Positions 1 through 6,600 are shown, numbered from the stretch's first letter. The stretch: 6,975 nt of DNA from an uncultured Chloroflexota bacterium (GCA_903924005.1 CAIXZV010000612.1:1-6975), one strand, 5' to 3'. Numbers and translations are program-made. The notes: generated by a model from the sequence alone, not told the origin.

Positions 1-206
1 ACCTCAAGGCGATCACGTGCTCTCGATTGGGCATCGGGCGCGAGCCGTCCCTCGCGCTCCAACCGGGCGATGGCAGACGCACATTCGACAGGCGCAGCCC
101 ACCAGACCACGAGGCTGTCGTCTGCCGCGAGCGTTGCCTCGATTGCGTGGCTGCGCGGTTGATCCACCAGTAGCGGCACGATGGCGGAGGTGTCCCAGAA
201 CCTCAC
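1..206 (-). CDS. VapC-type PIN-domain ribonuclease toxin (partial, C-terminus off the left edge)
   Basis: This is the N-terminal 68 residues of a PIN-domain toxin, the ribonuclease half of a VapBC-type pair. PIN toxins cut RNA with a Mg2+-binding cluster of acidic residues. The first Asp is visible at residue 5 in 'FWDTSAIVPL', and the second conserved acid is Glu41 in 'PVECASAIARL'. The remaining acids lie beyond the window edge, so activity cannot be judged. The frame starts at a GTG whose bases overlap the antitoxin stop (GTGA, 4-base overlap). A GGGAG ribosome-binding site lies 8 bases upstream, inside the antitoxin gene, which suggests translational coupling. No ATG start fits the conserved N-terminus. 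The family call rests on the motif and the antitoxin neighbour. The RNA target is unknown. Confidence 0.85.
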   Translation of the reverse strand, partial: MRFWDTSAIVPLLVDQPRSHAIEATLAADDSLVVWWAAPVECASAIARLEREGRLAPDAQSRARDRLE

Positions 207-499
207 CAGCCGGACTCCCGCTCTTCGATGACCATCGCCACCACGTCCACTTCGGCCAGCAGTTTCGCTGGCGGCGTGTCCAGGAGCTCTCGGATTGACC
301 GGCCGCCCTTGGGCCTCCGAACAATTCCACCGCGCTCCAGTTTCGCGAGGCGCTCCTCAGGATCCATGAGTCTTGTCGCAGGTTCCAGCACAGCCACAGG
401 GATCCCCCGATCCGTGATGACGATGGACTCCCCGGCGCGCACGCGGTCAATGAGCGCGGACAGGCCGTTCTTGGCTTCGGTTATGGTGGCGCTCTTCAT
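203..499 (-). CDS. Phd/YefM-family antitoxin (prevent-host-death type)
   Basis: A 98-residue antitoxin partner of the overlapping PIN toxin. Residues 1-40 match the Phd/YefM DNA-binding fold: 'ATITEAKNGLSALIDRVRAGESIVITDRGIPVAVLEP', with the usual helix, the RVRAGE turn and the GxPVAVL strand. The family dimerises through this region and binds operator DNA. The C-terminal half (residues 45-98) is charged and ends in an acidic/hydrophobic tail, the part that normally wraps around and blocks the toxin. The start at 499 was chosen over an in-frame ATG at 526. The family begins at this Met, and a promoter -10 box lies 6 bases before it, which would put 526 outside the transcript. The mRNA may be leaderless, since no Shine-Dalgarno sequence is visible. 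Autorepression through the palindrome at 501-515 is inferred. Confidence 0.9.
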   Translation of the reverse strand: MKSATITEAKNGLSALIDRVRAGESIVITDRGIPVAVLEPATRLMDPEERLAKLERGGIVRRPKGGRSIRELLDTPPAKLLAEVDVVAMVIEERESGW

Positions 500-500
500 C

Positions 501-533
501 TGGCTAGAATAGCCATCTGATGCCACTCGTCAA
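501..533 (-). promoter_or_regulatory. Toxin-antitoxin promoter with overlapping palindromic operator
   Basis: On the minus strand TTGACG (533-528) is followed by a 16-base spacer, TATTCT (511-506) and 6 bases to the antitoxin ATG at 499. This places the likely transcription start on or next to the start codon, as in a leaderless mRNA. The -10 box sits inside a palindrome, TGGCTA-ttc-TAGCCA (515-501), with perfect 6-base arms. Phd-type antitoxins autoregulate at such sites. The -35 box overlaps the metX stop codon, so the pair has its own promoter inside the end of the methionine operon. I see no terminator between them, so read-through from metX is also possible. Confidence 0.65.
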
Positions 534-1708
534 TACCCGGAGCGTGCCAACCCGTCTGCCAATGCCTCGGCCAGGAAGCCGGTCAGCTGGTCCCACTCGA
601 TGAGGAACGCGTCGTGGCCCTTGGAGGACGCAAGCTCGCGGTACACGGCGTCCACGCCGGCACCCGCGGCGGCATCCACCAGCGCCCGCACCTGTGCCGG
701 GCCGAAGAGGATGTCGCCTTCGATGCCGATGCCGGTGACGCCGGTGCCCGTGGACTCCAGCACGCGGAACGCTGCGCCGATGCCGCCGCGCCCACGGCCC
801 GCGTCATGGCTGTCCATGACACGTACAAGCGTCCGATACGTGTCCGGGTCAAACCGGCCCAGGATCTTGCCGCCCTGGTAGTCCAGGTACGAAGCAACCG
901 AGAAGCGGCCGTCCGCCTCCACCTGACGACCGAAGCGGCCGTCAAAGTCTGCCTCGGAGCGGTACGTGGTCATCGCGAGCTGGCGAGCCAGCGCAAGACC
1001 GCGTTCGCCGAGGGCGTCGAGAAGCTCCAGCTGGATGTGGTTCCACGCGAGGGCCATGGCGCCCATGGCGGCCGGAGCGCCAAGGACCGCCAGGTGGCCA
1101 ACGGCGAGCGGCCGCGCCAGGGCAACCTCTTGTGCCACCATCCCGCCCAGCGAGCCGCCCGCGACAAGCGCGAACCGATCAATGCCCAGACGGTCGGCCA
1201 GCGCCCACAGCGCAACCGCCTCGTCGCGCGCCGTGGGCTGCGGGAAGGCGCCGCCGTAGGCCACACCGGTGGCGGGATCAATCGACGTTGGCCCGGTGGA
1301 GCCGTATCGACCGCCCAGCAAGTTGGCGCACAGCACGCCGTAACGGTCGGTGTCCAGGGCAAGACCCGGCCCGATGACCGGTTCCCACCAGTCGCCGGCG
1401 GCATCCGCGGAGCCGGTGAGCGCGTGGATCACCAGGATCTGCGGCGCGTCAGGGCCAGGCCCGTCGTGCCGGTACGCGAGGGTGACATTGATGGCGGCGC
1501 CGTTCTCAAGGGTGAGGACCCCGAGTTGGGCGGCCTCAAGCTGCCCGGTGCCAAGCGGGGGTCGGGCAGAGGTTGCGGGCAGGGGCTCACCCGCTGGCGC
1601 AATGCCAGCAGCGGCGAGCCCCTCGATGCCCGCGGCGTCGGTGGGGATGTCGAAGGCGGAGTCCGGTGGGCTATCGCCCTCCGGACATGGCGTTGCGTCC
1701 GACGACAT
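530..1708 (-). CDS. metX: Homoserine O-acyltransferase (MetX, probably O-acetyltransferase)
   Basis: A 392-residue alpha/beta-hydrolase-fold acyltransferase that activates L-homoserine with an acyl-CoA for methionine synthesis in the cytosol. Family marks in order: 'HALTGSADAAGDWW' (95-108, oxyanion-hole region), 'NLLGGRYGSTGPTSIDP' (129-145), the nucleophile elbow 'GGSLGGM' with Ser186, 'YLDYQGGKILGRFD' (274-287) with 'MDSHD' (298-302), then Asp332 in 'GDILFGP' and His365 in 'KGHDAF', completing the triad. The first roughly 60 residues are Ala/Pro/Gly-rich and look like a low-complexity extension before the conserved core. No strong ribosome-binding site precedes the ATG, which lies 8 bases after the metY stop, so coupled translation from metY is likely. 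Acetyl versus succinyl specificity cannot be read safely here. MetX-family members of both kinds exist, and acetyl is the default. Confidence 0.93.
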   Translation of the reverse strand: MSSDATPCPEGDSPPDSAFDIPTDAAGIEGLAAAGIAPAGEPLPATSARPPLGTGQLEAAQLGVLTLENGAAINVTLAYRHDGPGPDAPQILVIHALTGSADAAGDWWEPVIGPGLALDTDRYGVLCANLLGGRYGSTGPTSIDPATGVAYGGAFPQPTARDEAVALWALADRLGIDRFALVAGGSLGGMVAQEVALARPLAVGHLAVLGAPAAMGAMALAWNHIQLELLDALGERGLALARQLAMTTYRSEADFDGRFGRQVEADGRFSVASYLDYQGGKILGRFDPDTYRTLVRVMDSHDAGRGRGGIGAAFRVLESTGTGVTGIGIEGDILFGPAQVRALVDAAAGAGVDAVYRELASSKGHDAFLIEWDQLTGFLAEALADGLARSGY

Positions 1709-1716
1709 CGTCGTGC

Positions 1717-3024
<1,308 letters not shown>

Positions 3025-3132
3025 CTGGGGTGTTCTCCGTCGTGTCCGTGTTGGGAGGGGGGCGGGTTGTGTGGCGTTCGTCGAGGGGCCCTGCTGGGTC
3101 TGTCTCGGCGGCTACCCGTCGTTTGTGCCGGA

Positions 3133-3166
3133 GAACAAAAGAACCGCGAACCTCATTGGTTCGCGG
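3133..3166 (-). terminator. Intrinsic terminator in the metY leader (candidate attenuator)
   Basis: On the minus strand a perfect 9-bp stem, CCGCGAACC / GGTTCGCGG (3166-3158 and 3152-3144), encloses the 5-base loop AATGA. It is followed by the T-rich tract TTCTTTTGTTC (3143-3133). There is no T-tract on the plus-strand side, so it works in the metY direction. It lies about 110 bases upstream of the metY start and nearly 600 bases downstream of the previous minus-strand gene. It is therefore better explained as a leader terminator controlling metYX than as the end of the upstream operon. Confidence 0.7.
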
Positions 3167-3170
3167 CCCC

Positions 3171-3192
3171 GGGACCTCGGTACCGAGATCCC
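3171..3192 (-). repeat. Inverted repeat (leader hairpin) next to the terminator
   Basis: On the minus strand GGGA-t-CTCGG is followed almost directly by CCGAG-g-TCCC, centred on the palindrome CTCGGTACCGAG (3176-3187). In RNA it would fold into a GC-rich stem just before the terminator stem. A second hairpin, CCCGTC with GACGGG (3252-3247 and 3239-3234), lies inside the candidate leader peptide frame. Together they make the metY leader a dense set of mutually adjacent stems. Confidence 0.5.
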
Positions 3193-3211
3193 CGCTGTCA
3201 CTCGCTGGCTG

Positions 3212-3298
3212 TCAGCGCGCGGAGAACCCGGCACCCGTCTCCGAACGACGGGGCCGCCCACGCATGCACATCAGCCAGGAAACGGTTGTGTGAGTCAT
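3212..3298 (-). CDS. Candidate leader peptide of the metYX operon (28 codons, Met-Cys-Met)
   Basis: A short open frame of 28 codons, ATG to TGA, lies between a promoter-like sequence and the leader terminator. Residues 9-12 are Leu-Met-Cys-Met, so both sulfur amino acids occur consecutively. The rest is Arg/Gly/Ser-rich. No Shine-Dalgarno site is visible, but the ATG would lie only a few bases from the predicted transcription start, in keeping with other near-leaderless genes here. An in-frame ATG at codon 10 is an alternative start. Codons 24-27 (3228-3218) can pair with the 5' arm of the terminator, as expected for ribosome-mediated attenuation. Chance occurrence of such a small frame is quite possible. 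I do not recognise the peptide as a known family. Confidence 0.33.
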   Translation of the reverse strand: MTHTTVSWLMCMRGRPRRSETGAGFSAR

Positions 3299-3308
3299 CA
3301 GGACGCGG

Positions 3309-3338
3309 ATGGTGCGGGAGGCGGGCCCTATTCGTCAA
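3309..3338 (-). promoter_or_regulatory. Possible promoter of the metY leader
   Basis: TTGACG (3338-3333) matches the -35 consensus at five of six bases and is identical to the -35 of the toxin-antitoxin promoter. After 18 bases comes CACCAT (3314-3309), a weak -10 that keeps A2, A5 and T6. Transcription would begin near 3302, four bases before the candidate leader peptide ATG. The -10 is poor, so confidence is low. Confidence 0.35.
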
Positions 3339-3388
3339 GCGACCCGCTTCGCCGCAACCGAAACGCAATCGATCCCCGGGCGCGGCGC

Positions 3389-3416
3389 CGCACGCCCGCA
3401 CGCCCGCACGCCCGCC
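3389..3416. repeat. Short GC-rich tandem repeat (8-base unit CGCCCGCA)
   Basis: The unit CGCCCGCA occurs at 3393-3400 and 3401-3408 and again with one change (CGCCCGCC) at 3409-3416, with a partial copy before 3393. It lies in non-coding DNA upstream of the metY leader. It is probably a slippage product; no function is evident. Confidence 0.7.
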
Positions 3417-3654
3417 CGGAATTCACCGGTGACTCAGGGCGAGGGCCTGCGTGGACGACTCGACGCCCGAACCGGCGCTTTGGGGCGGGGGTTCTGCACG
3501 CGGCAACGCCCCCTGAGTCTGCAGTGACTTCGGGGGGCGCTGCGCCGACGCCTTACGGGGCCGGCGTCGCGCTCGCGGCAGCCCGCGCGCTCATGGATGA
3601 AAAGTTCATGATCCCGCTCTTCACAGAGTCGGGACTCTGAAGGTTCGGCGCGTT

Positions 3655-3693
3655 CTTCATGATCCCGCGCACCAGATGCACGGGACCATGAAG
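3655..3693 (-). repeat. Long inverted repeat downstream of the exported-protein gene
   Basis: Plus strand CTTCATGATCCCG (3655-3667) and CGGGACCATGAAG (3681-3693) pair over 13 bp, with one G-U wobble on the minus-strand RNA and a 13-base loop. It begins about 47 bases after the stop of the exported-protein gene. It might protect the 3' end of the response-regulator operon transcript or aid termination, but there is no U-tract. The left arm is part of a direct repeat at 3605-3616. Confidence 0.55.
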
Positions 3694-3739
3694 TCTTCAT
3701 CGGGAGGCGCGTCAGGTGCCGCGCGGCGCCAAGTGCCGG

Positions 3740-4282
3740 TTACGGGGCCGGCGTTGCGACTGGGCCCTGGCCGAAGCCGTTGCCCATCATGCCGCGACCG
3801 CCCATGCCCTGGCCCATGCCGCTGCCCCTCATGCCGCCGCCGTTGGCGCCGCCCATCATCGTCCGCATCCAGCCGCGGCCAAGGGTCTGCAGTTCAGCCA
3901 GCGTGATCTTGCCGTCAGCCATCAGCGCGGAGAGTGTCCGCAGTGGGCTGTCGCCCGGGAGCTGGTCAATCTCGGCCTGGGTGATCTCGCCGTCCGCGAG
4001 GAAGCCGCGGATCTGCGCCATCTCGGCCTGCCGCTCGGCGCGCTGCGATGTCAGCGCGTCCACGATGGCCGTCTTCTGCCCTGATGTGATGGTCCCCTTG
4101 GTGACGAGCTCGTCGAGGACGTTGGTGAGGCCCGGGCCGACGGCTGGCTTGGTGCTGGCGGCCGGCGTCGCGCTTGCACTGGGAGCTGCTGGGGTGGACG
4201 TCGCTGCAAACACGGCGCCAGCGCCGCCGACGAGGAGCAGCCCGGCGAGCGGGATGACGATGGCGGTTCTGCTGAGCTTCAC
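3740..4282 (-). CDS. Exported small protein with 'ADGxIT' repeats and Gly/Met-rich tail (function unknown)
   Basis: A 180-residue protein that I do not recognise as a named family. Residues 1-27 form a clear signal peptide: a basic start, hydrophobic 7-24 and an 'AVFA' cleavage site. An Ala/Pro/Ser/Thr linker (28-50) follows. Three short helical units follow, each with an 'xxGxIT' turn: 'LVTKGTIT' (59-66), 'FLADGEIT' (94-101) and 'LMADGKIT' (120-127). They resemble SHOCT-like or 'G-x-I-T-x-x-Q/E' repeats. The tail (138-170) is Gly-rich with eight methionines. The GTG at 4282 is chosen over an ATG at 4360 because GGAGG lies 6 bases before it and the signal peptide begins there. The gene follows the histidine kinase after 74 bases and is probably co-transcribed. 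A periplasmic or cell-surface metal-binding or accessory sensor role is inferred only from Met content and context. Confidence 0.8.
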   Translation of the reverse strand: MKLSRTAIVIPLAGLLLVGGAGAVFAATSTPAAPSASATPAASTKPAVGPGLTNVLDELVTKGTITSGQKTAIVDALTSQRAERQAEMAQIRGFLADGEITQAEIDQLPGDSPLRTLSALMADGKITLAELQTLGRGWMRTMMGGANGGGMRGSGMGQGMGGRGMMGNGFGQGPVATPAP

Positions 4283-4356
4283 GATGAGCCTCCGTGTGCG
4301 GATGTGAGGGACGCGCCCGGTGGCGCTTGGGATGCCCCCATCGTCTGCGCGGCGGC

Positions 4357-5802
4357 TCAAGGCTGGCCGGGTGTGGCCTGTGAAGCGGCTGTGAGGATTG
4401 GCAGCCCGATGCCGAAGGTGGCGCCCCCGCCGGGTGTGACCTCGTGCCAGAGCTGGCCACCCAGGGCGGCGATGATGGACGCGGCGATAGACAGCCCCAG
4501 ACCGCTGCCGCCCGTGCGGTCGCCGTCACGGGCACGGCCGGCGTCGGCTCGGTAGAAGCGGTCGAAGATGTGCGCGGCGTGCTCGGGCGCGATACCCGGG
4601 CCATGGTCGATGAGGCGCAGTTCGGCCGTGTCACCCGTACGCTGGAGGACCATCTCCACCGGCGTCCCGGACGGTGTATGCGTTCGGACGTTTGCAATCA
4701 GGTTGCCCACCACCTGGCGCAGACGATCGTCGTCGCCCGCCACGGTCACACCCGGCTCGATGGCCGCCTCCAGTGGCCGCGACGTGTCCACGGCGCGGTG
4801 GTCGGCTGCTGCGTCATCGCAGATCCGCGACAGGTTCACGGGATCGCGGCGCAAGGGCCGTCCCTGGTCCAGCCGGGCCAGCAGCAGCAGGTCATCGACC
4901 AGCGTGCCCATCCGCCTGCTCTCCGTGCCGATGCGGTCCATCGCCGTGTCCAGAGCGGGCTTGTCCGCCAGACCGCCGGCCCGGTACAGCTCGGCGTAGC
5001 CGCGGATGGACGTCACCGGCGTCCGCAGCTCGTGCGAGGCGTCCGCCACAAAGCGACGGAGCCGGTCCTCGCTGGCCGCCTTCGCCGCAAGCGCCGCCTG
5101 CTGCTCGCCAAAGGCGCCCTCGATCTGGTCCAGCATCGCGTCAAAGGCCGCGCCCATCCGGCCCACCTCCGTGTCGTCATGCGCCACACCGGTCCGGTGC
5201 GAGAGGTCCCCTCCGGCAATCCGTTCAGCCGCAGCGGCAATACGCTCAATCGGCAGCAGCCCGGCTCGCAAGATGAGCCAGGCGACCAGCAGTAGGCCGG
5301 CGATCGTTAGCCCGCCAACAACGAACAGCGTGCGGATCAGGGCGCGGACCAAGCTGTCCACGCCGGTCAGTGGTGACGCGATCGCGAGAATCCCGCCGCC
5401 CATCCGCGCCTGGACGATCAGGACGTGGTAGCGCACGGTGCCGTCGGCGGACGGCATCTCCACGATCGTCCCGAGCGCGCCTGCTGGGACGCCGCCGGTC
5501 CATTCGGGCAGCAAGGGCAGGGGATCGGGGCTGTCGGCGTAGCCCGATGGGGTTGCGCTCACCACGCGGCCGTTGGCGCTCAGACGGAGGACCGCAAGCC
5601 TGCGACCAGCATCGTCTGTGACGGATGCCGCATTCATCATCGTGGCCATCGCCATGGGTCGTGCCGCCACGGTCTGCAGCTCGCGATCCACGGCGTCCAG
5701 CTGGCTGGCCCGCGTCAGCCCCACCAGCGCCACGCCTGCCACCACCAGCGCGACGGCGAGGATGGCGCCCAGCGAGAGGACCAGGCGTGCTCGCAGGCTC
5801 AT
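4357..5802 (-). CDS. Membrane sensor histidine kinase (HAMP, HisKA, HATPase)
   Basis: A complete 481-residue two-component sensor kinase. Transmembrane segment 1 spans about 7-29, an extracytoplasmic sensor region 30-153, and transmembrane segment 2 about 157-179. A HAMP linker (about 180-235, 'LLPIERIAAAAERIAGGDLSHR') follows. The phospho-acceptor is His257 in 'FVADASHELRTPVTSIRGYAEL'. The ATPase domain shows the N box (Asn367, Asn371), G1 box 'DHGPGI' (399-404), F box 'IFDRFYRAD' (412-420) and G2 box 'GGSGLGL' (431-437), so it should be catalytically competent. The layout resembles the MprB/TrcS group of OmpR-partner kinases. The sensor region has a run of methionines (50, 52, 55, 56). The start lies 12 bases after the regulator stop, so the two genes are clearly one unit. 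The signal sensed is unknown. Confidence 0.93.
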   Translation of the reverse strand: MSLRARLVLSLGAILAVALVVAGVALVGLTRASQLDAVDRELQTVAARPMAMATMMNAASVTDDAGRRLAVLRLSANGRVVSATPSGYADSPDPLPLLPEWTGGVPAGALGTIVEMPSADGTVRYHVLIVQARMGGGILAIASPLTGVDSLVRALIRTLFVVGGLTIAGLLLVAWLILRAGLLPIERIAAAAERIAGGDLSHRTGVAHDDTEVGRMGAAFDAMLDQIEGAFGEQQAALAAKAASEDRLRRFVADASHELRTPVTSIRGYAELYRAGGLADKPALDTAMDRIGTESRRMGTLVDDLLLLARLDQGRPLRRDPVNLSRICDDAAADHRAVDTSRPLEAAIEPGVTVAGDDDRLRQVVGNLIANVRTHTPSGTPVEMVLQRTGDTAELRLIDHGPGIAPEHAAHIFDRFYRADAGRARDGDRTGGSGLGLSIAASIIAALGGQLWHEVTPGGGATFGIGLPILTAASQATPGQP

Positions 5803-5814
5803 GTCGAACGCGGC

Positions 5815-6570
5815 CTAGATGCCCGAGCCCGCGGGGCCGTCGGCGCGGAGCACGTAGCCAAAGCCGCGGACCGTCCGCAGCAGGCGCGGCTCGACATCGT
5901 CCAGCTTGCGCCGCAGGTAGCTGACATACGTTTCGACGACGTTGTCCTCGCCGTTGAAGTCGTACTGCCAGACGTGGTCCAGGATCTGCTGCTTGGACAG
6001 CACGCGCTCGGGGTTCAGCAGGAAGTAGCGCAGCAGCCGGAACTCGGTGGGGGAGAGCTCGGCCTCGCGGCCGGCGCGCCAGACCTGGTGACGGTCCTCG
6101 TCCATCTCGAGATCCCGATAGCGCAGCCGCGGCGCTGGCGCGTCCGGCCCGATGCCCGCGCGGGAACGCCGCAGGAGCGCGCCTATGCGGAGCGTGAGCT
6201 CCTCAAGCGAGAACGGCTTGGTGACGTAGTCGTCGCCTCCGCGGACAAAGCCGGTCACGCGGTCGTCTTCGGAGTCGCGGGCGCTCAGGAAGATCACGGG
6301 GACGAAGTCGTGCGCAGCGCGGAGCCGCCGACACACTTCAAAGCCGTCGATGTCGGGGAGCATGACGTCAAGGACCACGAGATTGGGCGCAGCCGAAGCC
6401 GCCGCGTCCAGGGCGGCAAACCCCGTGGCCGCCACGGTCACCTGATAGCCCATGTACCGCAGGGCCGTGGCGAGGAGTTCCGTGATGGCGGGCTCGTCGT
6501 CCACAACAAGGATCCGGGGCGTGGGCTGGTCGTTCTGCGCGCTCTGCACGTGTTCATCATCGCGCGCCAA
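5815..6570 (-). CDS. OmpR-family response regulator
   Basis: A two-domain transcription regulator partnered with the kinase gene 12 bases downstream. The receiver domain (about 18-132) has the acidic pair Asp24/Asp25 in 'LVVDDE', phospho-acceptor Asp68 in 'VVLDVMLPDIDG', switch Ser96 in 'FLSA' and Lys118 in 'VTKPF'. The C-terminal winged helix (about 148-243) shows 'LSPTEFRLLRYFLLNP', 'VLSKQQILDHVWQYDF', recognition helix 'NVVETYVSYLRRKLDD' and 'TVRGFGYVLR', as in MprA/TrcR-type regulators. The frame is open from a TTG at 6570 (251 residues). That start has no ribosome-binding site. A GTG at 6549 (244 residues) is an alternative, with GATGAT six bases before it as a possible -10 of a leaderless mRNA. 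Residues before 18 are not conserved in the family, so the start is uncertain by a few codons. Autoregulation through the box at 6583-6600 is inferred. Confidence 0.93.
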   Translation of the reverse strand: MARDDEHVQSAQNDQPTPRILVVDDEPAITELLATALRYMGYQVTVAATGFAALDAAASAAPNLVVLDVMLPDIDGFEVCRRLRAAHDFVPVIFLSARDSEDDRVTGFVRGGDDYVTKPFSLEELTLRIGALLRRSRAGIGPDAPAPRLRYRDLEMDEDRHQVWRAGREAELSPTEFRLLRYFLLNPERVLSKQQILDHVWQYDFNGEDNVVETYVSYLRRKLDDVEPRLLRTVRGFGYVLRADGPAGSGI

Positions 6571-6582
6571 CGCTGAGAGGTT

Positions 6583-6600
6583 GCTGTGAGTTCACCGTGA
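6583..6600 (-). promoter_or_regulatory. Candidate OmpR/PhoP-type direct-repeat operator upstream of the response regulator
   Basis: Minus strand TCACGGT (6600-6594), four bases, then TCACAGC (6589-6583): two 7-mers at an 11-base pitch, differing at two positions. This spacing is standard for tandem binding of OmpR/PhoB-family regulators. The known mycobacterial PhoP box is TCACAGC-N4-TCACAGC. A weaker third unit (CTCTC) follows at the same pitch. The first unit is also part of a palindrome, TTCAC-G-GTGAA. The box lies just upstream of the -35 position expected for a start at the GTG 6549, and also about 70 bases upstream of the divergent oxidoreductase gene. Confidence 0.5.

Larger units (their letters stand above)
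3302..3739. other. Gene-free, repeat- and hairpin-rich intergenic region
   Basis: No convincing protein gene lies here. The stretch holds an 8-base tandem repeat (3389-3416) and a hairpin with arms ACGCCCCC / GGGGGGCGC (about 3506-3540). Next to it is a second hairpin (GCGC-c-GACGCC with GGCGTCGCGC, 3542-3572). There is a 16-base palindrome, CAGAGTC-GG-GACTCTG (3624-3639), and a 12-base direct repeat TTCATGATCCCG at 3605 and 3656. An inverted copy at 3681-3692 makes a 13-bp stem (3655-3693). TTACGGGGCCGGCGT at 3553 repeats the end of the upstream gene (3740). None of the hairpins has a T-tract, so none is a textbook intrinsic terminator. The region could hold a structured RNA or protein-binding sites, or be decaying sequence. 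Confidence 0.6.

Noticed and set aside
203..526. Antitoxin start at the upstream in-frame ATG (526)
   Set aside because: The extra nine residues are not part of the family, and the promoter -10 box (506-511) lies downstream of that ATG.
3133..3300. SAM-I, SAM-IV or T-box riboswitch upstream of metY
   Set aside because: The terminator placement fits, but the conserved cores (GGCAACC and GATGAA elements; GGGTGGNACCGCG) could not be found on the minus strand. The palindrome GGTACC at 3179-3184 resembles part of a T-box but lacks the TGGN needed to pair with tRNA.
3389..3416. CRISPR-like repeat array
   Set aside because: The 8-base units are directly adjacent with no spacers, so this is a simple tandem repeat.
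3553..3660. A 35-codon minus-strand frame ending in SATPAP
   Set aside because: It has no ribosome-binding site and no conserved feature beyond the 15-base repeat shared with the neighbouring gene end. It is mentioned as a repeat rather than called a gene.
3434..3700. An 88-codon minus-strand frame between the exported-protein gene and metY
   Set aside because: Its product is Arg/Glu/Ser-rich with no motif, no ribosome-binding site was found, and it runs across hairpins and repeats. The 'RDHE' it repeats is just the DNA repeat translated.
4444..5295. Plus-strand open frame opposite the histidine kinase
   Set aside because: It is antisense to a kinase with all catalytic boxes intact, and its translation shows no known domain.
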